From: Lachnospiraceae bacterium NE2001
GTDB lineage: Bacteria > Bacillota > Clostridia > Lachnospirales > Lachnospiraceae
Length of the DNA: 64,000 nt
Reading direction: 5' to 3'
NCBI GenBank assembly: GCA_900110635.1
Contig: FOEK01000002.1
Location: 62,001-126,000 of the forward strand
Position numbers and translations under genes: made by a program. This document shows, piece after piece, positions 8,341 to 17,082 of the stretch; position 1 is the first letter of the stretch, and every line of letters begins with the position of its first letter. The notes under the pieces are model-generated. The model was not told the origin of the DNA. It saw nothing but the letters and a program-made list of their open reading frames with translations, and made no database searches.

Positions 8341-9660
8341 ATGGGACATAGTGAAGAACAATATGTCATCCGAGGCGGAAGACGTCTCGAAGGAGAAGTC
8401 GTTATAGCAGGTGCAAAGAATGCCGCTCTTGGTATACTTGCTGCAGCAGTAATGACAGATGACAGAGTTACAATAGAAAATGTACCATATGTTTCTGATA
8501 CAAGAACGCTTCTTAAAGCAATCGAGAATATCGGAGCAACGGTAGAATATAAGGATAGACACACAGTAGTTATTTGCGGTAAGGGCATCAGAGAGAGACA
8601 GCCGGTAGATGACGAGTACATAAGACGTATTCGTGCTTCCTATTATCTTATAGGCGCTCTTCTTGGAAAGCATAAGTATGCAAATGTAGCTCTTCCTGGA
8701 GGTTGTGATATAGGATCTCGTCCTATTGATCTCCATATCAAGGGCTTTGAAAAGCTGGGTGCAAAGACTGAGATAGTAGCAGGTGGTAGTATCATTGCCG
8801 AGGCAAATGAGCTTCATGGGGCACATATCTATCTGGATACTGTATCAGTAGGAGCTACCATCAATATTATGATGGCTGCATCTCTTTCACCTGGAAAAAC
8901 TACTATTGAAAATGCAGCTAAGGAGCCTCATATAGTTGATGTAGCAAACTTCCTCAACACTATGGGCGCAAACATAAAGGGTGCAGGTACTGATGTTATT
9001 CGAGTTCGTGGAGTTGAGAAGCTTCACGGTGCAGAGTATTCTATAATCCCAGATCAGATAGAAGCTGGAACGTTTATGGCAATGACAGTGGCTACCCGTG
9101 GCAATGTGCTGATCAAGAACGTAATCCCTAAGCACCTTGAGGCTATCTCCTCAAAGCTTGTAGAGATGGGAGCACACGTTATCGAGTATGATGATTCTGT
9201 AAGAGTTATGGCTGATGGAACCCTTAAATCTACACAGATTAAGACTCTTCCATATCCTGGCTTCCCAACAGATATGCAGGCTCAAATGTCAGCAATCCTT
9301 GGACTTTCCGAAGGAACCAGTATCGTAACTGAGAGTATCTTTGAGAACAGATTCAGATACGTGGCTGATCTTACCCGCATGGGTGCAAAGATAAGAGTTG
9401 AAGGCAACTCAGCCATCATAACCGGAGTAAAGGGATATAATGGTGCAGTGCTTAGAGCCACAGACCTGAGAGCAGGTGCGGCGCTTGTTATAGCTGCTCT
9501 TTCTGCAAATGGAGTCAGCACCATAGAGGATATTAAGTATATCAAGCGAGGCTATGAAGACTTTGCAGATAAGGTAACAGCCCTGGGCGGAATGATGAAG
9601 ACAGTTGAGTCTGAGCAGGATGTGCAGAAGGCTAAGCTGGAGCTTGCCAGCAATTTCTAG
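8341..9660 (+). CDS. murA: UDP-N-acetylglucosamine 1-carboxyvinyltransferase
   Basis: A 439-residue MurA. It transfers enolpyruvate from PEP to UDP-GlcNAc, the first committed step of peptidoglycan synthesis, in the cytosol. The PEP-binding cysteine loop LPGGCDIGSRPIDLH near residue 122 is intact, so fosfomycin sensitivity would be expected. The N-terminal GGRRLEGEVVIAGAKNAALGIL is also diagnostic. Single gene with its own promoter and a strong terminator. The length is about 20 residues above E. coli MurA, as in many Firmicutes. Confidence 0.97.
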   Translation: MGHSEEQYVIRGGRRLEGEVVIAGAKNAALGILAAAVMTDDRVTIENVPYVSDTRTLLKAIENIGATVEYKDRHTVVICGKGIRERQPVDDEYIRRIRASYYLIGALLGKHKYANVALPGGCDIGSRPIDLHIKGFEKLGAKTEIVAGGSIIAEANELHGAHIYLDTVSVGATINIMMAASLSPGKTTIENAAKEPHIVDVANFLNTMGANIKGAGTDVIRVRGVEKLHGAEYSIIPDQIEAGTFMAMTVATRGNVLIKNVIPKHLEAISSKLVEMGAHVIEYDDSVRVMADGTLKSTQIKTLPYPGFPTDMQAQMSAILGLSEGTSIVTESIFENRFRYVADLTRMGAKIRVEGNSAIITGVKGYNGAVLRATDLRAGAALVIAALSANGVSTIEDIKYIKRGYEDFADKVTALGGMMKTVESEQDVQKAKLELASNF

Positions 9661-9671
9661 AGATAATATAG

Positions 9672-9703
9672 GTGTCACGGAATGATTTCCGTGACACTTT
9701 TTT
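9672..9703 (+). terminator. Rho-independent terminator after murA
   Basis: Perfect 11-bp stem GTGTCACGGAA/TTCCGTGACAC with a TGAT loop and six T residues. Confidence 0.95.
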
Positions 9704-9727
9704 GTTGTGCAGAGATTACATTTTTTC

Positions 9728-9756
9728 TTTCATAATACACCTATCTATGATAAAAT
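9728..9756 (+). promoter_or_regulatory. metG promoter, extended -10
   Basis: TTTCAT (9728-9733), 17 bases, then TAAAAT (9751-9756) preceded by TGA (extended -10). The leader of about 50 nt has no T-box features. Confidence 0.5.
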
Positions 9757-9810
9757 GACGAGTAGCGTCTCGTTTCCATTAGACTAAAGACGTTAAGGGA
9801 GGATAAAAGC

Positions 9811-11820
9811 ATGGCAAAGAAACCATATTACATCACAACAGCCATTGCATACGCATCAGGTAAGCCTCATATCGGTAACACCTATGAGATAGTATTGGCA
9901 GACAGTATCGCAAGATACAAGAGATTCATCGGCTACGACGTTCGTTTTCAGACGGGTACTGATGAGCATGGACAGAAGATTGAAACTAAAGCTTTCGAGT
10001 CACTCAGTACTCCAAAGGAGTTTGTAGATGAGAAAGCTACTGAGATAAAGCGCATCTGGGATCTGATGAATACTTCTTATGATAAGTTTATCAGAACAAC
10101 AGATGATTACCATGAGAAACAGGTGCAGAAGATTTTCAAGAAGCTGTATGACCAGGGTGATATCTACAAGGGCTCCTATGATGGACTATATTGTACACCT
10201 TGTGAGTCCTTCTGGACAAAGTCACAGCTTGTGGATGGATGCTGCCCTGACTGTGGAAGACCAGTAAAAGAGGCTTCAGAGGAGGCTTACTTCTTCAAGA
10301 TGAGTAAGTACGCTCCAAAGCTTATCAAATATATTGATGAGCATCCAGAGTTTATTCAGCCAGAATCACGTAAGAATGAAATGGTTAACACATTCCTTAA
10401 GCCAGGTCTTCAGGATCTTTGTGTGTCCAGAACTTCATTCAAATGGGGCATCCCTGTTGACTTTGATTCAAAGCACGTGGTTTATGTATGGATAGATGCG
10501 CTTTCAAACTACATCACTGGTCTTGGCTATGATGTAGATGGAAACAGCGATGAATTATATAAGAAATATTGGCCAGCTGATCTTCATCTGATCGGTAAGG
10601 ATATCCTTAGATTCCATACCATATATTGGCCAATTATGCTGATGGCACTTGGACAGCCACTTCCAAAGCAGATCTTTGGACATCCTTGGCTTCTTCAGTC
10701 TGATGGCAAAATGAGTAAATCCCGTGGTAATGTACTCTATGCAGACGATATGGTGGATCTCTTCGGCGTAGACGCTGTCAGATACTTCCTGCTTCATGAG
10801 ATGCCATTTGAGAATGATGGTGTTGTATCCTGGGAACTTCTTATTGAGCGTGTTAATTCAGATCTTGCAAATGTACTTGGCAATCTTGTAAACAGAACTA
10901 TATCCATGTCTAACAAATATTTCGGTGGTGTTGTTACCAATACTGGAATAAATGAAGAGGTGGACGATGATCTGAAGAGAGTAGCTATGGAAACCAGACT
11001 CCGTGTAAATATCTGCATGGACAAGCTCCGTGTTGCTGATGCTATAACAGAGATATGGAATCTCTTCAAGAGATGCAACAAATATATAGATGAAACCATG
11101 CCTTGGGCACTGGCAAAGGAAGAGGACAAGCAGGGCAGACTGAATACAGTTCTCTATAACCTCATTGAAGGTATCACCATTGGTGCTTCGCTTCTTGAAC
11201 CATTTATGCCTGAGACTTCAGCATCTATACTTAAACAGCTTTCAACTGAGAAGAGATCTGTTACAGAGATGGGTCAGTTCGGTCTTTATCCAAATGGAAA
11301 TCGTGTTACTTCTAGTCCTGAGATTCTGTTTGCAAGAATTGAGACTGAGAAGATGCTTGACGAGATAGAGAAGCGTTTCCCTTCAAAGCCAGTTGAAGAG
11401 GCAGAAGCAGAAGCTGAAAAGGAAAAGAAGAAGGCTGAAAAGAAGAAGGAAGAAGAACGTACAGAGCCTATTAAAGTGGAGGCTGTAAAGAAGGCGATTC
11501 TCACTATTGAGGATTTTGATAAGATGCAGCTTCAGATAGGAGAGGTTCTTTCCTGTGAAGAAGTGCCTAAGTCAAAGAAACTTCTCTGCTCACAGGTACA
11601 GGTTGCTGGAAGAGTTCTTCAGATCGTTTCAGGAATTAAGAATTATTATAAGCCTGAGGATATGGTTGGAAAGAAGGTTGTTGTTATTACCAACCTGGCT
11701 CCAGCAAAGCTGGCAGGAGTACTGTCAGAAGGAATGCTTCTCTGTGCTGAGGATGACGAGGGTAACCTTGCTCTGCTTACAGCAGAAAGAGATGTTCCTG
11801 CTGGTTCGATGATCAGCTAG
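9811..11820 (+). CDS. metG: Methionyl-tRNA synthetase with C-terminal tRNA-binding domain
   Basis: A 669-residue class I aminoacyl-tRNA synthetase that charges tRNA-Met. The ATP-site HIGN motif lies near residue 20 and the KMSKS loop (GKMSKSRGN) near residue 300. A zinc-like knuckle is built from CTPC and CCPDC around residues 128-148. After the anticodon-binding helical domain comes a Lys/Glu-rich linker (about residues 525-555), then a tRNA-binding OB-fold domain (IEDFDKMQLQIGEVLSCEEV) that promotes dimerisation and tRNA binding. The start is behind GGGAGGA. Single gene with its own promoter. Confidence 0.97.
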   Translation: MAKKPYYITTAIAYASGKPHIGNTYEIVLADSIARYKRFIGYDVRFQTGTDEHGQKIETKAFESLSTPKEFVDEKATEIKRIWDLMNTSYDKFIRTTDDYHEKQVQKIFKKLYDQGDIYKGSYDGLYCTPCESFWTKSQLVDGCCPDCGRPVKEASEEAYFFKMSKYAPKLIKYIDEHPEFIQPESRKNEMVNTFLKPGLQDLCVSRTSFKWGIPVDFDSKHVVYVWIDALSNYITGLGYDVDGNSDELYKKYWPADLHLIGKDILRFHTIYWPIMLMALGQPLPKQIFGHPWLLQSDGKMSKSRGNVLYADDMVDLFGVDAVRYFLLHEMPFENDGVVSWELLIERVNSDLANVLGNLVNRTISMSNKYFGGVVTNTGINEEVDDDLKRVAMETRLRVNICMDKLRVADAITEIWNLFKRCNKYIDETMPWALAKEEDKQGRLNTVLYNLIEGITIGASLLEPFMPETSASILKQLSTEKRSVTEMGQFGLYPNGNRVTSSPEILFARIETEKMLDEIEKRFPSKPVEEAEAEAEKEKKKAEKKKEEERTEPIKVEAVKKAILTIEDFDKMQLQIGEVLSCEEVPKSKKLLCSQVQVAGRVLQIVSGIKNYYKPEDMVGKKVVVITNLAPAKLAGVLSEGMLLCAEDDEGNLALLTAERDVPAGSMIS

Positions 11821-11870
11821 AAAAGTTTGTGACATATTAGGGCTATATTAGAAAGAAGCTTATACTAGGT

Positions 11871-12620
11871 ATGAACATTAAAAAGAAACTAAGCCTTTTG
11901 GTTAGTATTGTGATGCTACTAAGTCTTACTGGATGTGGTAATAATACATCAAACTATCAGGCGTATGTAAAAAGTCTTATAACTTCAAACTATCTGGGAG
12001 TTACAGGAGAATACGTAAAGCTTACGGGTGCAAATGAGGAGGATGCTGAGGCTACCTACCTTCAAAATGTTACCAGACTTGCTGATAACCTCTCCATGTA
12101 CTATGGTCTTGATATTTCGGGGGATCCTGAGCTTGCTCCAGCTATGGTCGATCTTGCAAAACAAATCTATGGTAAAGCAAAGTTCGATGTGGGCAAGGCC
12201 TATAAGGATAACAATATCAACTATGTTGATGTTACTATATACCCAATCGATATTATCAATCAGACTAACCCAGAGATAGTAGCTTATGTTCAACGCTTTA
12301 ATGAGGCAGTTGAAAATGGAGACTATAACGACTATACCAAAGAAGAGTATGAATATGAGTTTGCCAGTGGCATCATAGGTATACTTGCTGGTGCAGTAGA
12401 GGATATAGATTATTCTAATCCTGAGACGGTTCAGGTCAGAATCATAACAACAGATGATAGCTACTACATAGGAAACGAAGATTTTAAGAATATTGATAAA
12501 TATATCATATTGACAGATTTGACAGTTCCTGATGTACCTACAGATACAGGTGTTTCTGAGGATACAGATAGTGTTGGAACTGCAAATGATGCAAGCCCGG
12601 GAGACGGTTCGGGCGAATAA
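11871..12620 (+). CDS. Predicted lipoprotein of unknown function
   Basis: A 249-residue secreted protein. It has a short Lys-rich start, a hydrophobic stretch and a lipobox, LTGC, with Cys22 as the expected lipidation site. It should therefore be anchored on the outer face of the membrane. The body resembles the small DUF5105-like lipoproteins of Clostridia, with alternating acidic helices. The C-terminal 25 residues are low-complexity Asp/Ser/Gly. It follows metG by 50 bases and ends at its own terminator. A TATACT hexamer stands 4 bases before the start and the ribosome binding site is weak. No function can be assigned. Confidence 0.8.
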   Translation: MNIKKKLSLLVSIVMLLSLTGCGNNTSNYQAYVKSLITSNYLGVTGEYVKLTGANEEDAEATYLQNVTRLADNLSMYYGLDISGDPELAPAMVDLAKQIYGKAKFDVGKAYKDNNINYVDVTIYPIDIINQTNPEIVAYVQRFNEAVENGDYNDYTKEEYEYEFASGIIGILAGAVEDIDYSNPETVQVRIITTDDSYYIGNEDFKNIDKYIILTDLTVPDVPTDTGVSEDTDSVGTANDASPGDGSGE

Positions 12621-12631
12621 AATGATTTTTG

Positions 12632-12664
12632 AGGGTGTCACTATAACAGGTGACACCCTTTTGA
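12632..12664 (+). terminator. Terminator after the lipoprotein gene
   Basis: AGGGTGTCAC and GTGACACCCT form a 10-bp stem followed by a short interrupted T run. Confidence 0.9.
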
Positions 12665-12665
12665 T

Positions 12666-12695
12666 TTGATATTGATGCACAAGATGTGGTATAAT
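12666..12695 (+). promoter_or_regulatory. glmS promoter, extended -10
   Basis: TTGATA (12666-12671) and TATAAT (12690-12695) are 18 bases apart, and TGG immediately precedes the -10, giving an extended -10. Transcription would start near 12702, about 45 nt before the ribozyme cleavage site. Confidence 0.7.
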
Positions 12696-12746
12696 ACTTC
12701 CGGCTGTTTACAAAGGAGATACAGCTTTGGAAAGCTTAAAAAGCTT

Positions 12747-13030
12747 AGCGCCACAGTGCTTGATTACGTAGTAATCAAGCACAGTAGAAAAATGCAAAGC
12801 ATTTTTCGTAGTAAGCCGCAGTGCCGTTAAGGCACGTGGGTGCCTTGACGGGCAGGCGGCGTACACTGTGCTTGAAAACTTGTGAATTAAGCATCGACGA
12901 GGTAAGGAGTTATCGAAACGACAGGTTAAACTGCTCGAAAAAACTCGGCGGATGCTCCTTCGGACCGGCACATTCGTAATCTACATCTTTAAAAACTGCA
13001 GGCAACTGTAGAACAGAGAGGTGTAGAACG
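12747..13030 (+). ncRNA. glmS self-cleaving ribozyme with a large P1 insertion
   Basis: The leader of glmS holds the conserved elements of the glucosamine-6-phosphate ribozyme in order: cleavage-site AGCGCC (cut expected between A12747 and G12748), GACGAGG (12896-12902), TTATCGAAACGAC, CGGCGGATGC, and the P4-type hairpin ACTGCAGGCAACTGTAG flanked by TCTACATC/GGTGTAGA. GlcN6P-induced cleavage would destabilise the mRNA and give feedback on GlmS. P1 is formed by TGCTTGATT (12757-12765) with AATTAAGCA (12885-12893). Its loop is about 119 nt, far longer than usual, and packed with hairpins. The ribozyme call is strong; the exact 3' edge is approximate. Confidence 0.9.
12757..12893 (+). repeat. 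Hairpin-rich insertion inside ribozyme P1
   Basis: Within the P1 loop, CAAGCACAGT (12776-12785) and ACTGTGCTTG (12865-12874) are perfect inverted repeats. They enclose triloop hairpins such as AAAAATGC-AAA-GCATTTTT. The P1 5' strand also begins a competing 11-bp hairpin, TGCTTGATTAC/GTAATCAAGCA (12757-12781). This looks like a small inserted palindromic element, or an elaborated P1 domain. Confidence 0.65.
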
Positions 13031-13150
13031 TGCATAGTTATGCGTCTCGCGCAGCAGCATACTGCAAGCAGTATGCTATTAGAGTTCTCGACGCGTAAGT
13101 AAAATCTCATTTATGAGAATATTTTAGTGTGCACGAAAGGAGAATATGAT

Positions 13151-14968
13151 ATGTGCGGAATAATTGGATATACAGGAAATGAACCAGCAAAGGATATATT
13201 AATAAGCGGACTGAAGCAGCTTGAGTATAGAGGTTATGACAGTGCCGGAGTGGCGGTGCTGGACCCTAAGACCGGAATTATATTAAAGAAAAAAACTGGT
13301 AAGGTTGAGGAACTGGCAAAGGCCGCTGAAGAGGAGACCACAGATGCAACCTGTGGTATTGGACATACTAGATGGGCAACCCATGGAGGTGTTACAGAGA
13401 CAAATGCTCATCCTCACAGACAAGGTTCTGTAACTCTTTGTCATAACGGTATTATTGAAAACTATAAAGAACTCACTACAGAGTTCGGTCTTAAAAATCA
13501 GCTTAAATCTGAGACGGATACAGAAGTTGTAGCCGCTCTTCTAGATAAGATGTATGAAGGAAATCCATTTAAAGCTATAAAGAAGACAGTTGATCTTCTG
13601 GCAGGTTCCTTCGCTCTATGCATAATGTTCGATGATCAGCCTGGAAAGATATTTGCAATAAGAAATGTCAGCCCTATGGTTGCTGCTTCTTTCGAAGGAG
13701 GTTCGATCATCGCATCAGATCTTACAGCAGTCATTAATTATTCCAAGAAGTATTTTGTTGTACCGGAATATCATGTCCTTGAGTTATCACAGGACGGTAT
13801 TGTTGTGCGTGATCTTAAGGGAAGAACTGTTGAACCTGAAATGCTTGAAGTTAACTGGGATATTAAATCTGCTCAGAAGGGTGGATATCCACACTACATG
13901 CTTAAGGAGATAAATGAGCAGCCTGAGGCACTTGAGAGAACTGTTGCTCCAAGAGTTCAGGACGGACTTCCATTCCTCGCTGATGATGGAATTGATGATG
14001 ATATTCTGAAGAGCCTTCAGAATATAGTGATAATTGCATGCGGTACAGCTATGCATGCTGGTATGGTTGGTAAGTCACTTATTGAGACAAAGCTTCGTGT
14101 GCCTGTAACAGTAGAGATAGCATCTGAGTTCAGATATAAGGATCCGATCATTGATGAGAAGACACTTACCATAGTTGTTTCTCAGTCAGGTGAAACTATA
14201 GATACACTTGAGGCTCTTCGTCTTGCAAAGCAAAAGGGTAGCAAGGTACTTTCAATCGTAAATGTTAAGGGCTCAACTATAGCAAGAGAAAGTGACTACG
14301 TTCTTTACACACATGCTGGTCCAGAGATAGCTGTTGCCAGCACAAAAGCCTATACAGTACAGATTGCAGCTCTTTACATATTTGCTGCAAGACTTGGACT
14401 TGTAAAAGGAGTTCTTTCTGAAGAAGACGCAAGAGAGTTTATGACAAAACTTTCTGGCGTTGGTGCGATCATGGAGAAGACCATTGAGGCGTCAAATGAT
14501 ATTAGACGTATTGCAAATCATATAAAGACTGCACCGGATGTGTTCTATATTGGTAGAGGGATTGATTACACTCTCAGCCTTGAGGCATCCCTTAAGCTTA
14601 AGGAGATATCATATATTCACTCAGAAGCATATGCAGCTGGTGAACTTAAGCACGGAACTATCGCACTTATTTCTGAAAATGTTCCTGTTATTGCTATAGC
14701 AACAGAGGAACACGTTTATGCAAAGGTTATTTCAAATGTGAGAGAGGTTAAATCAAGAGGAGCATACGTTATTCTTATTAGCCAGGAAGGCAAGACTGAA
14801 AGCAAAGAGGTATGTGACAAGCAGATATATATCCCTCAGGTAGACAGTACATTTGGTGTATTTGCTACAGCGGTTATACTTCAGCTGATAGCTTACTATA
14901 CATCTGATGCTAAGGGCCTTGATGTTGATAAGCCTCGTAATCTTGCAAAGTCTGTAACAGTTGAATAA
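13151..14968 (+). CDS. glmS: Glutamine-fructose-6-phosphate aminotransferase (isomerising)
   Basis: A 605-residue GlmS that makes glucosamine-6-phosphate from fructose-6-phosphate and glutamine, the entry to the amino-sugar pathway. The start is set at the ATG giving MCGIIGYTG, because Cys2 must become the N-terminal nucleophile; the upstream GTG at 13127 would bury it. GAAAGGAG lies upstream at a suitable distance. The glutaminase domain (residues 1-240, with GIGHTRWATHG) is followed by two SIS sugar-isomerase domains (IIACGTAMHAG and VVSQSGETIDT). The expected C-terminal KPRNLAKSVTVE is present. Regulation is through the upstream ribozyme. Confidence 0.98.
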   Translation: MCGIIGYTGNEPAKDILISGLKQLEYRGYDSAGVAVLDPKTGIILKKKTGKVEELAKAAEEETTDATCGIGHTRWATHGGVTETNAHPHRQGSVTLCHNGIIENYKELTTEFGLKNQLKSETDTEVVAALLDKMYEGNPFKAIKKTVDLLAGSFALCIMFDDQPGKIFAIRNVSPMVAASFEGGSIIASDLTAVINYSKKYFVVPEYHVLELSQDGIVVRDLKGRTVEPEMLEVNWDIKSAQKGGYPHYMLKEINEQPEALERTVAPRVQDGLPFLADDGIDDDILKSLQNIVIIACGTAMHAGMVGKSLIETKLRVPVTVEIASEFRYKDPIIDEKTLTIVVSQSGETIDTLEALRLAKQKGSKVLSIVNVKGSTIARESDYVLYTHAGPEIAVASTKAYTVQIAALYIFAARLGLVKGVLSEEDAREFMTKLSGVGAIMEKTIEASNDIRRIANHIKTAPDVFYIGRGIDYTLSLEASLKLKEISYIHSEAYAAGELKHGTIALISENVPVIAIATEEHVYAKVISNVREVKSRGAYVILISQEGKTESKEVCDKQIYIPQVDSTFGVFATAVILQLIAYYTSDAKGLDVDKPRNLAKSVTVE

Positions 14969-14987
14969 TTAGAAGGAGATAGAAGAT

Positions 14988-15647
14988 ATGTATACAATAA
15001 AGGATTTATACGATCTTGATCATACCTTAGCAAAGGATTATCTTTCTCAGTTTACTTATCCTTGGGAAGCATTAAAGGGAATAAAAGATTTTATATTAGA
15101 ACTTGGACCAACACTTGGTGATGAATACGAGGAGAGAGAGGAACACGTGTGGGTTCACAAGACTGCAACTGTATTTCCATCAGCATATCTTGGGGCTCCT
15201 TGTATTATCGGACCTAATACCGAGGTGAGACACTGTGCTTTTATTCGTGGTTCAGCTCTGGTAGGTGCCGATTGTGTAGTGGGAAATAGTGTGGAACTGA
15301 AAAATGTTATATTATTTGATCACGTTCAAACTCCTCACTATAACTATGTAGGTGATTCAATCCTGGGATACTTCAGTCATATGGGCGCTGGCAGTATTAC
15401 AAGTAATGTAAAGAGTGATAAACAGCTGGTGGTGGTTCATAATGGAACTGAGAATATCGAGACGGGCGTTAAGAAGTTTGGAGCCATGCTAGGTGATTAT
15501 GTAGAAGTAGGCTGCAATGCAGTCTGTAATCCAGGAACTGTAATTGGAAGACATTCTAACGTATATCCAACATCCTGTGTAAGAGGAGTTGTTCCTGAAA
15601 ACTCCATTTGGAAGGATAATGGAGTAGTGATTCATAAGGAGGATTAA
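14988..15647 (+). CDS. Left-handed beta-helix (hexapeptide repeat) acyltransferase-like protein
   Basis: A 219-residue protein with an N-terminal helical stretch and then hexapeptide repeats characteristic of the GlmU acetyltransferase half: GAPCIIGPNTEVRH, GADCVVGNSVELKN, GAGSITSNVKSD and EVGCNAVCNPGTVIGRHSNV. There is no nucleotidyltransferase domain with a Lx2GxGTxM motif. It sits between glmS and glmM with gaps of 19 and 3 bases, which strongly suggests a role in GlcN-1-P acetylation or another amino-sugar step. That function is inferred from context. Relatives are often labelled UDP-GlcNAc pyrophosphorylase, which the sequence does not support. Confidence 0.85.
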   Translation: MYTIKDLYDLDHTLAKDYLSQFTYPWEALKGIKDFILELGPTLGDEYEEREEHVWVHKTATVFPSAYLGAPCIIGPNTEVRHCAFIRGSALVGADCVVGNSVELKNVILFDHVQTPHYNYVGDSILGYFSHMGAGSITSNVKSDKQLVVVHNGTENIETGVKKFGAMLGDYVEVGCNAVCNPGTVIGRHSNVYPTSCVRGVVPENSIWKDNGVVIHKED

Positions 15648-15650
15648 TTG

Positions 15651-16997
15651 ATGGGTAAGTATTTCGGAACAGATGGCTTCAGAGGAGAGGCAAATAAGGA
15701 TCTGTCCTTTGAGCATGCAATGAAGATAGGCCGTTTTCTTGGATGGTACTATGGTGAGAGACAGAATAAGAAAGCTAAGATAGTTATAGGAAAGGATACC
15801 AGAAGAAGCTCCTATATGTTCGAGTATGCTCTTTGTACCGGACTTATGGCCAGTGGCGCTGATGCTTATATCATGCACGTTACAACAACTCCGTCGGTTG
15901 CATATATTACAAGAGTTGATGATTTTGACTGCGGTATCATGATATCAGCTTCTCATAATCCATACTATGATAACGGTATCAAACTTCTCAACGGAAATGG
16001 TGAGAAGATGGATGAAGAAACCATTCTAAAGGTTGAGGAATACCTGGATGGAAAAGTGGAGGTCCCTATTGCTGAAAGAAATCAGATAGGTCGTACAGTT
16101 GACTATGTTGCTGGACGTAATCGTTATATTGGTTATCTAATTTCCCTTAGCAAATACAGCTTTAAGGATGTAAAGGTCGGACTTGATGTTGCTAATGGTT
16201 CTGCCTGGCAGGTTGCCAAGGGAGTTTTTGATGCCCTTGGAGCAAAGACTTATGTTATAAATGACAGCCCAGATGGTTACAACATTAATACTGACTGCGG
16301 ATCCACACATATAGAGCATCTTCAGAAGTTCGTAGTAGAAAAGGGACTAGATATAGGCTTTGCTTATGATGGGGATGCTGACAGATGTCTTGCAGTAGAT
16401 GAGAAGGGAAATGTTCTCACAGGAGATCATATACTTTATATTTATGGACTCTATATGAAAGAGCGTGGAAAGCTTCTTAATAACAAGGTTGTTACTACAA
16501 TTATGAGTAACTTTGGTCTCTATAAGGCTTTTGACAAGGTTGGAATAGAGTATGATAAGACAGATGTTGGCGATAAGTATGTATATGAGAATATGCAGAA
16601 GACAGGAAACCGTATCGGTGGAGAGCAGTCAGGTCATATTATATTTACAAAATATGCTACAACAGGCGATGGAATACTGACAAGTCTTAAGATGATGGAG
16701 GTAATGCTGGCTAAGGAGAAGCCGATGTCAGAGCTTGCTGCGCCAGTAAAGTTCTATCCACAGGTTCTTAAAAATGTTCGTGTAAAAAGTAAACCTGAGG
16801 CGCAGAATGACCCAGATGTTCAGGCATCAGTTAAAAAGGTTGCTGAGGAGCTTGGAGATACTGGACGTATCCTTGTTCGTGAGTCTGGAACAGAGCCTGT
16901 TATCCGAGTTATGGTTGAGGCTGAGACCGATGAATTATGTGAAAAATACGTTGATTCTGTTATAAAAGTTATCGAAGAAAAGGGTCATATTGTGTGA
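15651..16997 (+). CDS. glmM: Phosphoglucosamine mutase
   Basis: A 448-residue alpha-D-phosphohexomutase that converts glucosamine-6-phosphate to glucosamine-1-phosphate. The phosphoserine loop ISASHNPYYDNGIK (Ser near residue 100), the metal-binding DGDADRCLAVD near residue 240 and the sugar-specificity GGEQSGHI are all present, and the C-terminal RESGTEPVIRVM completes the phosphate-binding domain. The ATG at 15651 is preferred over the TTG directly before it, since AAGGAGG lies 7-8 bases upstream. It is translationally close to the hexapeptide gene and forms an amino-sugar operon with glmS. Confidence 0.97.
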   Translation: MGKYFGTDGFRGEANKDLSFEHAMKIGRFLGWYYGERQNKKAKIVIGKDTRRSSYMFEYALCTGLMASGADAYIMHVTTTPSVAYITRVDDFDCGIMISASHNPYYDNGIKLLNGNGEKMDEETILKVEEYLDGKVEVPIAERNQIGRTVDYVAGRNRYIGYLISLSKYSFKDVKVGLDVANGSAWQVAKGVFDALGAKTYVINDSPDGYNINTDCGSTHIEHLQKFVVEKGLDIGFAYDGDADRCLAVDEKGNVLTGDHILYIYGLYMKERGKLLNNKVVTTIMSNFGLYKAFDKVGIEYDKTDVGDKYVYENMQKTGNRIGGEQSGHIIFTKYATTGDGILTSLKMMEVMLAKEKPMSELAAPVKFYPQVLKNVRVKSKPEAQNDPDVQASVKKVAEELGDTGRILVRESGTEPVIRVMVEAETDELCEKYVDSVIKVIEEKGHIV

Positions 16998-17036
16998 CAT
17001 TTTTTAGAAAAAATATGTGCATATTAAACTGACGTA

Positions 17037-17045
17037 TGTTATACT
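17037..17045 (+). promoter_or_regulatory. Extended -10 promoter of the coiled-coil gene
   Basis: TGT followed by TATACT (17040-17045). The -35 is poor, so recognition would depend on the extended -10. Confidence 0.45.
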
Positions 17046-17082
17046 ACACTTTAGTATTTTTTTGTGAAAGGGGTATCTAGAT

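Noticed and set aside
8319-8826. Two minus-strand open frames inside murA
   Set aside because: They are antisense shadows of a well-supported murA gene.
9757-9810. T-box leader before metG
   Set aside because: The leader is too short, and the conserved T-box sequence and a specifier stem are not visible.
12708-13110. Minus-strand open frames over the glmS leader
   Set aside because: The sequence is explained by the ribozyme on the plus strand; the frames lack start signals.
13127-13150. GTG start for glmS
   Set aside because: It would add eight residues in front of the essential Cys2 nucleophile.
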